In this document: one piece after another, positions 36,181 to 45,806 of the stretch
How the letters are laid out: the number at the start of each line of letters is the position of its first letter
How positions within the stretch are numbered: the first letter of the stretch is position 1
Assembly: GCA_018656645.1 (NCBI GenBank)
Contig: JABHZL010000013.1
Location: forward strand, 18,646-82,645
Length of the DNA stretch: 64,000 nt
Origin: Phycisphaerae bacterium
GTDB taxonomy: Bacteria; Planctomycetota; Phycisphaerae; Phycisphaerales; SM1A02
Direction of reading: 5' to 3'
Program-made: the position numbers and the translations under genes
The notes under the pieces: generated by a model
What the model saw: only the letters and a program-made list of their open reading frames with translations
Told to the model about the DNA's origin: nothing
The model's database searches: none

Positions 36181-37961
36181 TGTTTTCCTTTCTGACCGGA
36201 TTAGTACTCACACTTATGATTATCGTTGGAACTACCGTCTTGTTCGTGACGGTATTTCTTCCACTTTGTGGTGCTATTTTTAGGTTCATTGGTCGAATTA
36301 TTCGGTTTTTTGTTCAAGAAACAATAGATCTCATATTAATCCCCGTGGCACTGTTTGTCTGCATTATTAAAGTATTAAGAGCAGGATTGTGTGTTGTTCT
36401 TGCAAGGTGGGATATTGCAAATATTGAAATACGTGCAGCACAAAAGAGATTCAACGAGGCGTGGAACAGGCTTGTAGCTTTGTTGATAGATAACCCGCTT
36501 CGCGTGCTTGCAATTGAACCCTCCGGGCAAGCAAAACAGCCACAGGTTAATCAGCGTAGAAGTACTCCAACACCACCTTCGAAAAAGTTCGAAGGTTATA
36601 ACATTGTGGGAACACTTCAATCGGGTGGTAGTGGTGCAAAAATTTATATTGCCAATTCAAATCACAATAAATCACAGGTGGTTATCAAGTGTTTTGATAT
36701 TACAGATGGATCCGCTCTCCCCCAAATTGTTAGAGAATCAAGATCAATGGAAGCCGCCAAGGGGCTTGGTCTGATCATTGAACACCACCTTACCGACGAA
36801 AGATTTTGGTATGCCACGCCGTATCACAACGGAGATCATCTAGGTGTTGTAACAGCGTCTCTTCACAGATCTTCCTCACACCTCAACAATCAGTGTTTAA
36901 GAAAAGTACTTTTGTATCAACAAACACTCCTCCAAACCTTACGAGAATACCACCTCGCCGGACTTTGGCACAAAGACGTAAAACCAGACAACATCATTGT
37001 GCACGACGAGAGGGCCCACCTTGTCGACCTTGGCTTGGTAACACCTCTTGCTTCTGCGATGACACTTACAACGCATGGTACGGAGTATTTTCGAGATCCC
37101 GAACTGGTAAGACGGGCAATGCGCGGCGTAAAAGTGCACCAGGTCGACGGTTCAAAGTTTGATGTGTATAGCGCTGGGGCCGTTTTGTATTTCATGTTGG
37201 AAAACACATTTCCACCACACGGCGGCCTCAGTGGTTTTAGCAAAAATAGCCCCGAAGGAATTCGATGGATTGTTCGGCGGGCAATGTCAGAGTACGACAA
37301 ACGGTATGGGTCTATTGAAGAAATGCTTGCAGACGTAGAAACAATTTTACACTCTAAAAACGTTTCATTGGTACGCCCAGCAGATCTTCCCTCAATGACA
37401 AACAAATCAGTGACGCTTGACAGTGTTGCACATAAAAAAAGCATTCCCAATCAAACAACGCCATCAACAGGCGGCGGACCGTTTCAACATGTTTCAAACA
37501 AAACAAGACCCATGGGAGTACTCGCTCTATTGGCAGCAATTATTATGGGCACCGCAGCTGTATATTCAACAACTACCCCAAAAGACGTAGAAAATACTAC
37601 AAACACAACAACCCTCTCTGCCCAGCCAACCATATTTGATATTACAACTCCACCCGGAACAATTCTTGTGCTCGATGATTGTGCCATGGCGTCTAATCCA
37701 GAACAATGCAGAGCAGACGTTAAGACCGCGCTCACACTACTTACAGCACAAGGGTGGGATATCACAGTAGATCCAATTGCTGAAGCGCGGACAAGGGTTT
37801 GGCTTCCAGAAAACCCACAAAACACAATCGAAGTCGCTACAAAACTAGAACACGAACAGTTTGCAGGCATACTTATTTTTCAAGAAGATGAAAATTATGA
37901 TGTAGTGGCAACTCTACTCACTTCCCAAACAACGATACGAATGCGCGTTGTTGTAGAATAG
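36180..37961 (+). CDS. Membrane Ser/Thr protein kinase (STPK)
   Basis: Two N-terminal membrane segments (residues ~1-70) precede a eukaryote-like kinase domain (~137-395). The P-loop is VGTLQSGGSGAK and the ATP lysine is in VVIKCFDI (about K170). The catalytic loop is HKDVKPDN (about 264) and the metal motif DLGLV replaces DFG. THGTEYFRDPEL matches the APE region and DVYSAGAVLYFML the helix F. A third membrane segment near 445 (ALLAAIIMGTAAVYS) is followed by an extracytoplasmic domain of ~130 residues. It likely senses something outside and signals to the overlapping sigma gene product. Confidence 0.9.
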   Translation: MFSFLTGLVLTLMIIVGTTVLFVTVFLPLCGAIFRFIGRIIRFFVQETIDLILIPVALFVCIIKVLRAGLCVVLARWDIANIEIRAAQKRFNEAWNRLVALLIDNPLRVLAIEPSGQAKQPQVNQRRSTPTPPSKKFEGYNIVGTLQSGGSGAKIYIANSNHNKSQVVIKCFDITDGSALPQIVRESRSMEAAKGLGLIIEHHLTDERFWYATPYHNGDHLGVVTASLHRSSSHLNNQCLRKVLLYQQTLLQTLREYHLAGLWHKDVKPDNIIVHDERAHLVDLGLVTPLASAMTLTTHGTEYFRDPELVRRAMRGVKVHQVDGSKFDVYSAGAVLYFMLENTFPPHGGLSGFSKNSPEGIRWIVRRAMSEYDKRYGSIEEMLADVETILHSKNVSLVRPADLPSMTNKSVTLDSVAHKKSIPNQTTPSTGGGPFQHVSNKTRPMGVLALLAAIIMGTAAVYSTTTPKDVENTTNTTTLSAQPTIFDITTPPGTILVLDDCAMASNPEQCRADVKTALTLLTAQGWDITVDPIAEARTRVWLPENPQNTIEVATKLEHEQFAGILIFQEDENYDVVATLLTSQTTIRMRVVVE

Positions 37962-37965
37962 GGCA

Positions 37966-38757
37966 GTGTTTGAAGATCAAACTCTTTTAATTGCAATAGC
38001 AGTGCTCATAATGGCTGCGATCTATTCCATGGTTGGTCATGGTGGAGGGTCTGGTTACTTGGCAGTGTTAGCACTATCTGGCATAGCCCCAGAAGAGATG
38101 CGGCCCACCGCCTTGTTATTGAATATTGTTGTTGCATCAATTGGTACTTGGAAGTTTGGTAAAACATCAACGTTTCGAAAAGATATTTTTATTCCACTGA
38201 TTTGCGCGAGCGTGCCAGCAGCATTTATAGGTGGGTACATTGAGGTGCCATCAACGATTTACAAACCAGTTGTCGGGGTTATTTTGCTGTACGCCGCAAT
38301 TCGCCTGTTTGTACCTATCAAGGGAAACGAACAATCAAAACAACCATCAATTATGTTGATCATGTTTATAGGTATTTTGATAGGCATTCCAAGCGGCATT
38401 ATTGGTATAGGCGGGGGTATATTTTTAAGTCCACTTGTATTGTTGTTGGGCTGGACAACGGCAAAACAAACAGCAGCTATTAGTGCGCCCTTTATATTAG
38501 TGAACTCAATCGCTGGCCTTGGTGGAATTGCGGTGGACAATAGTGGGCTTCCGGTTGATTTTTCGTTTGTTACCCCTCTGGCAACAGCGGTTGTGATCGG
38601 TGGAGTTGCTGGCGCCACCTTTGGCTCTCGAAGGCTTGGTAATCAGGGGTTGCGAACAGTTTTAGGTGTTGTTTTACTCATAGCATCGATCAAAATGTTC
38701 ATAGCGACACAACCACAAAACACCACTATGCCCGTTGAGGTAAAATCTACACAATGA
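37966..38757 (+). CDS. TauE/SafE-family permease (DUF81)
   Basis: The 263-residue protein has about eight hydrophobic segments in two similar halves; YSMVGHGGGSGYLAVLAL opens the first half and GIPSGIIGIGGGIFLSPLVLLLG the second. TauE/SafE transporters export sulfite or organosulfonates; specificity here is unknown. The start is GTG at 37966, four bases after the kinase stop, and its end overlaps prpB by four bases (ATGA). Position between the kinase and prpB suggests one long transcript. Confidence 0.88.
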   Translation: MFEDQTLLIAIAVLIMAAIYSMVGHGGGSGYLAVLALSGIAPEEMRPTALLLNIVVASIGTWKFGKTSTFRKDIFIPLICASVPAAFIGGYIEVPSTIYKPVVGVILLYAAIRLFVPIKGNEQSKQPSIMLIMFIGILIGIPSGIIGIGGGIFLSPLVLLLGWTTAKQTAAISAPFILVNSIAGLGGIAVDNSGLPVDFSFVTPLATAVVIGGVAGATFGSRRLGNQGLRTVLGVVLLIASIKMFIATQPQNTTMPVEVKSTQ

Positions 38758-39611
38758 CACACGCCGGAGCAATTCTTAGAAAAAAAATGGCAGAAGGAAT
38801 CGTTGTTTGTCCCGGAGCATGGAACGGATTAGTTGCAGCAGCAATAGCAAAAACAGGGTTTGAAGCTTGTTACATTAGCGGTGGAGCAACCGCGAATGCT
38901 TCGGGGTATCCAGATATTGGTTTAATATCTCTGACAGAAATGTGCCGCACGATTCGAGAAGTTACAGCCGCGAGTAATTTACCCGTCATTGCCGATGCTG
39001 ACACAGGTTATGGTGAGATAGAAAGTATCTCTCGAACTGTGGTTGAATATGAAATCAATGGCGCCGCGGGTATGCATATTGAAGACCAAGAATTTCCAAA
39101 ACGCTGCGGGCATCTAGATGGAAAAACGCTCGTTTCACAATCAAACATGATTGGAAAAATTGCATTTGCAGCTAAAAGCAAGTTACATCATGATTTTCTT
39201 CTTATTGCCCGCACAGATGCAAGGGGAACAGATTCGCTAGACGTTGCGATCAAAAGAGGTTGTGCGTATCGCGAGGCGGGTGCTGATATGATTTTTCCCG
39301 AAGGGTTACGATCAAAAGACGAATTTATTACGTTTGCAAAAGAATGCCCCGGTTTACTTTTGGCAAACATGACCGAGTTTGGCAAAACCCCACACATTCC
39401 AGCAAGTGAATTTGAATCTTTTGGGTACAACCTTGTGATTTATCCAGTGACGATGCAACGAGTGGCAATGGGTGCAATCACGAGTTGTTTGGCTGCTTTG
39501 CACGATACGGGCTCGGCAAAAGATTTTGAAAATCAAATGCAAACAAGACAGGAATTGTATGATTTACTTGATTATGTTCCCGGCGAGCCTTGGAAATTTA
39601 AAGGCACATAG
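38754..39611 (+). CDS. prpB: Methylisocitrate lyase-like (ICL/PEP mutase superfamily)
   Basis: The 285-residue protein has the ICL/PEPM barrel: GAWNGLVAAAIAKTGFEACYISGG, VIADADTGYGE (metal Asp), EDQEFPKRCGHL (catalytic KRCGH loop) and LLIARTDARGTDS. KRCGH separates lyases from PEP mutases, and the length and motif set match 2-methylisocitrate lyase, which cleaves 2-methylisocitrate to pyruvate and succinate. The citrate synthase-like gene next door supports a methylcitrate cycle role. It overlaps the TauE gene by ATGA. Other substrates such as oxaloacetate-type acids cannot be excluded. Confidence 0.88.
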   Translation: MTHAGAILRKKMAEGIVVCPGAWNGLVAAAIAKTGFEACYISGGATANASGYPDIGLISLTEMCRTIREVTAASNLPVIADADTGYGEIESISRTVVEYEINGAAGMHIEDQEFPKRCGHLDGKTLVSQSNMIGKIAFAAKSKLHHDFLLIARTDARGTDSLDVAIKRGCAYREAGADMIFPEGLRSKDEFITFAKECPGLLLANMTEFGKTPHIPASEFESFGYNLVIYPVTMQRVAMGAITSCLAALHDTGSAKDFENQMQTRQELYDLLDYVPGEPWKFKGT

Positions 39612-39614
39612 AAA

Positions 39615-39673
39615 GCCCCTTTTCAGGTAGAATATGGGGCGCAATCCGCTTCGATTGATTGAAAGCGGGTTGC
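39615..39673 (+). promoter_or_regulatory. Tandem hairpins in the prpB-prpC gap
   Basis: GCCCC (39615-39619) pairs with GGGGC (39636-39640), enclosing a 16-base loop that holds a TAGAAT -10-like box. Directly abutting is an 11-bp stem, 39641-39651 with 39663-39673 (one G-T pair), around loop CGATTGATTGA. They sit between the prpB stop (39611) and the citrate synthase ATG (39687), whose own SD is weak. This could be a processing site, structured leader or leaky terminator; function is inferred. Confidence 0.55.
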
Positions 39674-39686
39674 AGAAAGACTACCC

Positions 39687-40841
39687 ATGACACAAACAAA
39701 AGAATCAACAAAGCAAGCAGACCAACGGGGTCTTGCAGGTCAAGTAATCGGTGATACGTCGGTTTGTTCAGTGAATCAAACCCAGTTGATCTATCGGGGA
39801 TATGAGATAGCTGATTTGGCCGCGAACGCGACATTTGAAGAGGTTGCATACCTACTCCTAAATGGCGAAAAGCCAACGGGCGAAGAGTTAGCCGATTTTA
39901 AATCGCAACTTATATCTATGCGTGCTATTCCAGAAAGTGTGAAAGAAGCAATTATTCACATCGCGAATAATTCACCAGAAGCACACCCGATGGCGGTTCT
40001 TCGAACCGCAGTTTCTTTGTTGTCACATCTTTGTCCAGTTTGTGAGGACAATGGGGCAGAAGCCGACATGCAAAAATCTATGCATCTTCTTGCGAAAATT
40101 CCCACCTGTATTGGTGTGCACCAAATGGCACTTGATGGGAAAGATCCAGTTGATCCAGACCCAACCCTCGGCCATGCAGCAAATTTACTCTGGTGTATGT
40201 CTGGCGAAAAACCACATGAATCCGCAGCCAAAGTAATGGACGTGTCTTTGATACTGTATGCAGAGCATGATTTTAATGCTTCTACTTTTACAAGCAGGGT
40301 CATTGCATCAACAAATGGCGATTTACACTCTTGTGTTTGTGGCGGTATTGGTGCCCTAAAAGGAAATTTACACGGTGGAGCAAACGAGGCCGCAATGGAA
40401 ATGCTTCAAGAGATAATGACAGAAGTTGAGGGAGGATCAACTGCCGAAGCATTTATGAAGCACGCGTTTGAAACAAAGAAAAAACTAATGGGCTTTGGGC
40501 ATCGCGTGTATAAAAACGGCGATCATCGCGCAGGTATTCTTCGTAAATGGGGCCTTGAATACTGTGCATTAGCAAACCAGGACGCAAAAAAATGGTTTGA
40601 TCTTGGTGATGAAGTACAAGCAATTATGTTGCGTGACAAAAACATTTTTCCAAACGTAGATTTTCCCTGTGGCATGACATATTACGCGCTTGGAATTCCT
40701 GTTCCACAATACACACCAATTTTTGTAGTTGCACGAATTACAGGGTGGTGTGCACACACTATGGAACAACATCAAAACAACAGAATTATTCGCCCATTAG
40801 CCCAATATACCGGCGAAGAACTTCGTACTTGGAACGACTGA
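39687..40841 (+). CDS. prpC: Citrate/2-methylcitrate synthase
   Basis: The enzyme is a type II-like, 384-residue citrate synthase family member. It starts IYRGYEIADLAANATFEEVAYLLL. Active-site histidines lie in the HDFNASTFTSRV-preceding segment and in GGANEAAMEML and MGFGHRVYKNGDHR, and the catalytic Asp in FPNVDFPCG. Such short synthases often use propionyl-CoA (PrpC) or both propionyl- and acetyl-CoA with oxaloacetate. Linkage to prpB favours methylcitrate; a true GltA role is equally possible because no other citrate synthase gene is in the window. The next gene follows by three bases. Confidence 0.88.
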   Translation: MTQTKESTKQADQRGLAGQVIGDTSVCSVNQTQLIYRGYEIADLAANATFEEVAYLLLNGEKPTGEELADFKSQLISMRAIPESVKEAIIHIANNSPEAHPMAVLRTAVSLLSHLCPVCEDNGAEADMQKSMHLLAKIPTCIGVHQMALDGKDPVDPDPTLGHAANLLWCMSGEKPHESAAKVMDVSLILYAEHDFNASTFTSRVIASTNGDLHSCVCGGIGALKGNLHGGANEAAMEMLQEIMTEVEGGSTAEAFMKHAFETKKKLMGFGHRVYKNGDHRAGILRKWGLEYCALANQDAKKWFDLGDEVQAIMLRDKNIFPNVDFPCGMTYYALGIPVPQYTPIFVVARITGWCAHTMEQHQNNRIIRPLAQYTGEELRTWND

Positions 40842-40844
40842 TAC

Positions 40845-41708
40845 ATGCCTACAAAAAAAATAGCAGTCATTGGCGGGGGAACAATGGGAAGCGGGATTTC
40901 ACTCACGGCAGCAACAAACGGAATACACGCAGTTGTTGTTGATGTTAATGAAGTCCAACTTTCCAAAGCAAAGATGTACCACGAAAAACAATGTGCAAGA
41001 GCTGTTTTAAAAGAACGCATGACGCAAGAAGAATCAGACGTGGCCGTCTCAAAACTTTCATACGTTTCTTCGATGCAGGAAGCGGAAGGTGTTGACTGGG
41101 CAATCGAAGCGGCAACTGAAAATGTTGCCATTAAGAAAAAGCTATTTATACAAATGCAAGATACTTTTGAAGACAGTGTTGTTCTTGCAACAAACACTTC
41201 CTCTATTTCAATAACCGATCTCGCCTCTGCAGTACCAGAAGCAGAGCACAGGGTTATTGGTATGCACTTTTTTAACCCAGTTCCAGTGATGAAACTTGTA
41301 GAGGTTATTAAAGGCAAAAAGACAAGTGAAGAAACAACTGCCGCCACGATTGCTCTTTCTGAATCTATGGGGAAAATACCTGTTCCCGCAAACGACTTTG
41401 CTGGATTTGTTTCAAACCGCGTGTTGATGCCGATGATTAACGAGGCCTTTCACGCATGGTCTGATGGCGTGGCAGAACCAGAAGACATTGATTCAATCAT
41501 GAAACTTGGCTGCGCGTTTCCAATGGGGCCACTTCGTTTGGCGGACTACATTGGACTCGATGTGTGCAGGGATATTATGATGGTTATGTACGAGGGTCTA
41601 AACCAGAACGAAAAATATCTTCCAAACGAAAAACTTGTAGCATTGGTAGAAGCGGGAAACCTTGGCGATAAGTCTGGCCAAGGTGTGTTTAACTACGAAA
41701 AAGGTTAG
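40845..41708 (+). CDS. 3-hydroxyacyl-CoA (3-hydroxybutyryl-CoA) dehydrogenase
   Basis: The NAD-binding site is IAVIGGGTMGSGISLTAA, followed by the HADH C-terminal domain: GMHFFNPVPVMKLVEVIKG (catalytic His), FAGFVSNRVLMPMINEA and LGCAFPMGPLRLADYIGLD. At 287 residues it is the stand-alone type, like Hbd/PaaH, that reversibly oxidises (S)-3-hydroxybutyryl-CoA. It is read with prpC (three-base gap) and lies three bases before resB, so the operon mixes CoA metabolism and cytochrome maturation. Confidence 0.92.
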   Translation: MPTKKIAVIGGGTMGSGISLTAATNGIHAVVVDVNEVQLSKAKMYHEKQCARAVLKERMTQEESDVAVSKLSYVSSMQEAEGVDWAIEAATENVAIKKKLFIQMQDTFEDSVVLATNTSSISITDLASAVPEAEHRVIGMHFFNPVPVMKLVEVIKGKKTSEETTAATIALSESMGKIPVPANDFAGFVSNRVLMPMINEAFHAWSDGVAEPEDIDSIMKLGCAFPMGPLRLADYIGLDVCRDIMMVMYEGLNQNEKYLPNEKLVALVEAGNLGDKSGQGVFNYEKG

Positions 41709-41711
41709 AAA

Positions 41712-44108
41712 ATGTCTGTAAAAACTCACCCGTTCTTTATATGGCCAGGGAGTTTGCTTTGGCTATTGCCCACAGCTGCAGCAGTGTTGCTTTTTTGGAG
41801 ATCGGGCGATGTTGGATCTGTGTGGTGGTACCTCCTTGTTCCCACCTTTGTCGCACTTGCACTCATTGATTTGTTTACAACAATTTGGTTTGGAATCACC
41901 ACGCTTTGCTTATTGTTTGTTTATTGTTCAATTGGTTCATCGGGCATTCCAATAAGTTTTGCAATCTGGGAACCACAGACGTGGGTGAACATTCGTGAAA
42001 CTATGGAAATGACAGAATTCGAATGGTTTCATTGGTGGCCATTCAAGTGGCTTATTGCTGTCCTGTGTTTGAACATGTCAATTGTGACCATTCGAAGAAT
42101 TCCACTAAATGCTTTAACTCTCGGAGTGTGGACAATTCACGGGGGCGTCATCGTGATGGTCATAGGCTGTGTTGTTTATTTTGCCAAAAAAGTAGAGGGT
42201 GACGTGGTAATTTCTCGGTGCCAAGTAGAAATAACAATGCCAAACCAGGAAACCATATCAATGGTAGCAACGCCCGCAAATTCGGTTAGGGTTGGCGATT
42301 GGTCTTATACAATTTCAGATTTAAACCCAAGTTGGGAACTTATGTCTGGCGACGATGCCGGGAAGAAGGCGTATGCAGTTTCTATTTCAGTTCGTGGCCC
42401 AGAAGACGTGCATTTTATTAGGCAACTCATTTTGGGATATCCAGAATATACAGAAGATGTAGTTTCTACCGGGGATACATCCCAACCTATGGCGAGAGCA
42501 AAAAACGTCCTTGGCACACCGCTTGTTGATGATTCTATAGATATAACATTGGTACCAGATGCTAAAGATAGGTTTTTTGTGACCCAAAGCGCTGCGATAT
42601 ATATGCGGGAAATATCAAGGTCGGGTGAGCCAATAAGCAACTGGGTAGAGCGCCCAATTGAAAACCTCCCTCGATTTAATGACCACATTCCAACATTAAA
42701 TGACGTTTGGGGCGCACCATCAACTAGTTTGCGTCCACAACCCCTTTCATTGAATCTTGAACCCGTCAACAAAAACGATCCACTTCAACAGGACGCAGTT
42801 GTGACAGGGTATCTTCGATATGCGTTCTCTGGAACTAGAATTGTTGCCGGGGAAGAACTTTTTCCGGTTGTATGGGTAACACTTCGCAAAAGTGATGGAA
42901 CAGAACAGGCCGTAGAGATGTATGCTTTTGATAAGTCACTGAACACCGCAGACGCAACACTTATGTCGTTTCGTTGGTTAGAAGATGTTGAAGAACTAAG
43001 CGTGTTGCAAAAAAACTTAAAACCATCAATACTCTGTACCGTTGATGGCGAAGAGTATGTAATTCCTGTTACAAACAGTGAAACATTTTCTCAAATTGGA
43101 GAAACGGGTTTTGCATACAAAATTAAATCTGTGCAAAACAACCTCCATATTTCTGGCATAGTGGTTTCTCTTGCACAAGTAGAAATTAAAAAAGGAGACG
43201 TTCAATGGGAACGTTGGGTTTTTGACAACCCCGCAATGAACCGCGATGTCATTGAAGGCGTTGAACACGACACGAACAAAGCAAAACTTATAGATGACAC
43301 AATTTCCATGCGGTATTCCTCTGGTGGAGCACCAATCACAATCATTGGCGGTCTTGAAGGCGGTACCTATGGCTTGCTCATGGGAATTGGCGACGATGAC
43401 CCCCAATATCACAACATGGTTGTTGGTGAAACAATAAACCTCACTGATGAAGTAACAATTACCCTGTCGCGCGCGGAGCCTAAAACCAAAAACGAAACAA
43501 GGCCGACAGTAGTTCCCCCCGCTCAGCGCGACCCAAGTGCCAGTAATTTCTATTCAATGGTTAAGCTTGCAATTCCTACAACAACAGGAGCAGCAACCTC
43601 TTGGTTATCTTTTCATCAATACCCATTTGAGTCACAAAAAGATACGGTGCGTCGCTTTCGATTTGAACCAACGGTTATGCATTTGCCAGACGGCAGAGCA
43701 TTTGAAGTTTTGTTTTCTCGAAGAAGCGCTGAACTGCCAGTTCCAATTGCACTTGACTCGTTTGAAATAGATTCTCACATTGGTGGTTTTTCGGGAAGAA
43801 CCCCTAGTGTGTTGAACTGGAGAAGTCTTATCCGTTTTATGGGTGAAGAAGAAGTCGAGGCAGCAGTAAGTGTAAACGATCCAAAAACATATGGAAATTA
43901 CTGGTTTTTCCAATCACAATGGGATCCACCAGACAGTAGCTCTGCGGGATTAAACTATACCGTTTTGGGTGTTGGAAACCGCTTTGGCGTATTTCCAATG
44001 TTGTTTGGATGTTGTATCACGGTTGCGGGAATGATTTGGGCTTTTTATGTTAAACCAATGATTAAACGTAAAAGACAGCAAGCGGTCTATGAAAGGCCCG
44101 CCGCATGA
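41712..44108 (+). CDS. resB: ResB-like cytochrome c biogenesis protein
   Basis: This 798-residue protein has four N-terminal membrane helices (first ~165 residues), a huge extracytoplasmic domain, and a C-terminal helix (GVFPMLFGCCITVAGMIWAFYV). ResB/Ccs1 presents reduced apocytochrome c and haem to CcsA. The long periplasmic part includes several beta-rich ResB-like repeats (VTIRRIPLNALTLGVWTIHGG at the membrane boundary). ResB homologues are usually 400-550 residues, so this is enlarged. Its stop overlaps the ccsA start (ATGA), making the pair translationally coupled. Confidence 0.85.
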   Translation: MSVKTHPFFIWPGSLLWLLPTAAAVLLFWRSGDVGSVWWYLLVPTFVALALIDLFTTIWFGITTLCLLFVYCSIGSSGIPISFAIWEPQTWVNIRETMEMTEFEWFHWWPFKWLIAVLCLNMSIVTIRRIPLNALTLGVWTIHGGVIVMVIGCVVYFAKKVEGDVVISRCQVEITMPNQETISMVATPANSVRVGDWSYTISDLNPSWELMSGDDAGKKAYAVSISVRGPEDVHFIRQLILGYPEYTEDVVSTGDTSQPMARAKNVLGTPLVDDSIDITLVPDAKDRFFVTQSAAIYMREISRSGEPISNWVERPIENLPRFNDHIPTLNDVWGAPSTSLRPQPLSLNLEPVNKNDPLQQDAVVTGYLRYAFSGTRIVAGEELFPVVWVTLRKSDGTEQAVEMYAFDKSLNTADATLMSFRWLEDVEELSVLQKNLKPSILCTVDGEEYVIPVTNSETFSQIGETGFAYKIKSVQNNLHISGIVVSLAQVEIKKGDVQWERWVFDNPAMNRDVIEGVEHDTNKAKLIDDTISMRYSSGGAPITIIGGLEGGTYGLLMGIGDDDPQYHNMVVGETINLTDEVTITLSRAEPKTKNETRPTVVPPAQRDPSASNFYSMVKLAIPTTTGAATSWLSFHQYPFESQKDTVRRFRFEPTVMHLPDGRAFEVLFSRRSAELPVPIALDSFEIDSHIGGFSGRTPSVLNWRSLIRFMGEEEVEAAVSVNDPKTYGNYWFFQSQWDPPDSSSAGLNYTVLGVGNRFGVFPMLFGCCITVAGMIWAFYVKPMIKRKRQQAVYERPAA

Positions 44109-45757
44109 TAAAAATCACCACCATTATATTTTTGTTTGTTATGACTGGGTTTTCATTTGCTTCCCAACCAATAACATTTGAAGAACAGGTAGATATGAAA
44201 CCATGGGGAGATCAGGTTGCTGTGTTTACAGAGGGCCGTGTGAAATCTTATGAAACATTCGCTCGTTCATTTATGCCATATATCATGGGTTCAAAAAAAT
44301 ACAACGGGCAAAGCGCTACATTTACATATTTTGACATGATGTTGCGACCAGACCGGTATGCTGACAAAGATTTTATTTTTGTTAAACACAAAGGTTTACG
44401 TGCAAGCATTGCAACAGAGTTAGATACCTTCAATCCCGAATTAAAAGATCGTCTTGCGCGGTTTATGAAAACAGGTTTGATTTCAAGAGAACTGCTTCAA
44501 ACCCAATTGGTGCAATCGTTGCTAACTCGGCTTCGACGAGATAACCGTAGATTCGCATCGCCGATTGAGGTTATTGATTCAGCGATTGGCGCGAGTGATC
44601 CCCGGAACCTTTGGGCGAGTTTGAAAATCGTTCCACCAAGCAGTGGCAGTGCGGGTGATCCATGGAATACACTTGATACGTTAGAGAACAAAGAAATTGT
44701 GGACACGTGGCAGCGAATGGTGATTGCGTGGCAAGCGGGGGATGCACAAACAACAAATGTTGAACTCGCAACACTCTCAACTCTAATTCCAGCACTAGGT
44801 GCTGGAACAGAAGCGTACCCAAAAGCCGGAAAATTAAAACTGGAAAGTATGTACTTTCGACTTGGAAACTTGACTTGGGTCTGGCTTGTTTATCTCGCGA
44901 GTGTTGTGTTGCTACTCATGGCACTTGTTTATCGTTTTGAAACAGTCGGCAGGGTGGGCACAACCATCTTTGTGTTAGCTGTTTTGTTGCATACACTCGC
45001 GGTTGTGTGGAGGTGGTATGTTTCTGGAAGATATCCAAATACAAACATGTTTGAAGCAATCACAACATCAGCGTGGATGGGCGGATTGTTTGCAATTTTA
45101 ATGGAGTTTTACCTGCGTAAAACTTCTATGAAATACCTGCTTCCACTTGGCGGGGCGATCACAGCAATGGTTGCACTGTTGGCCGTTCGTTTGTATCCAC
45201 TTGAACTTAATCCCCACATTTCAAACAAAATGCCCGTGCTGCATGATGTGTGGTTATACATTCACGTGAATTTCATTATCTTTGCTTATTGTCTTATTTT
45301 TGTTGCATCAGTAACTGCGTTTTTCTACTTGGTTCGCCGAGGTATTCAAAAAACAAAGGGGATAGACGGGGTGAAAGATTTCGCAAAAGCCGGTGGTGTC
45401 GCATCACTTGTTGAAAAACGCAAAGGTGGCGGTTCCGCTTTGGCAAATAACATGGGTGCTGTTCTTGATGGCGCAACCATGATTCTTGTAGAACTCTCTT
45501 TCATTTTGTTGTGGGCCGGAATTGTGATGGGTGCAATTTGGGCAGACCATTCTTGGGGTCGCCCTTGGGGCTGGGATCCAAAAGAAGTATTTGCACTCAA
45601 CACCTTCTTGGTTTTTGTAGTTTTGATTCATGCCCGAATGAAAGTGAAAGATAAAGGTCTTTGGACGGCTTGGCTTGCCCTTTTAGGATGCGCCGTTATG
45701 TTGTTTAACTGGATCATTATTAACTTTACAATTTCAGGTCTTCACTCTTACGCCTAA
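44105..45757 (+). CDS. ccsA: CcsA cytochrome c synthetase (haem handling), with periplasmic N-domain
   Basis: A signal peptide (IIFLFVMTGFSFAS) precedes an extracytoplasmic domain of ~230 residues not present in standard CcsA. A polytopic C-terminal domain then carries the WWD haem signature WADHSWGRPWGWDPKEVF; conserved haem histidines lie near HTLAVVWRWY and the final HSYA-adjacent region. CcsA and ResB together form the System II cytochrome c synthetase in the cytoplasmic membrane. The gene is coupled to resB by ATGA overlap. Its N-domain looks like ResB-type sequence (EEQVDMKPWGDQVAVF), an unusual addition. Confidence 0.9.
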   Translation: MIKITTIIFLFVMTGFSFASQPITFEEQVDMKPWGDQVAVFTEGRVKSYETFARSFMPYIMGSKKYNGQSATFTYFDMMLRPDRYADKDFIFVKHKGLRASIATELDTFNPELKDRLARFMKTGLISRELLQTQLVQSLLTRLRRDNRRFASPIEVIDSAIGASDPRNLWASLKIVPPSSGSAGDPWNTLDTLENKEIVDTWQRMVIAWQAGDAQTTNVELATLSTLIPALGAGTEAYPKAGKLKLESMYFRLGNLTWVWLVYLASVVLLLMALVYRFETVGRVGTTIFVLAVLLHTLAVVWRWYVSGRYPNTNMFEAITTSAWMGGLFAILMEFYLRKTSMKYLLPLGGAITAMVALLAVRLYPLELNPHISNKMPVLHDVWLYIHVNFIIFAYCLIFVASVTAFFYLVRRGIQKTKGIDGVKDFAKAGGVASLVEKRKGGGSALANNMGAVLDGATMILVELSFILLWAGIVMGAIWADHSWGRPWGWDPKEVFALNTFLVFVVLIHARMKVKDKGLWTAWLALLGCAVMLFNWIIINFTISGLHSYA

Positions 45758-45806
45758 AAAGCGTACCAGATACACAGACGAGTAAAAAAATCAGCCGAGG
45801 TACCAT

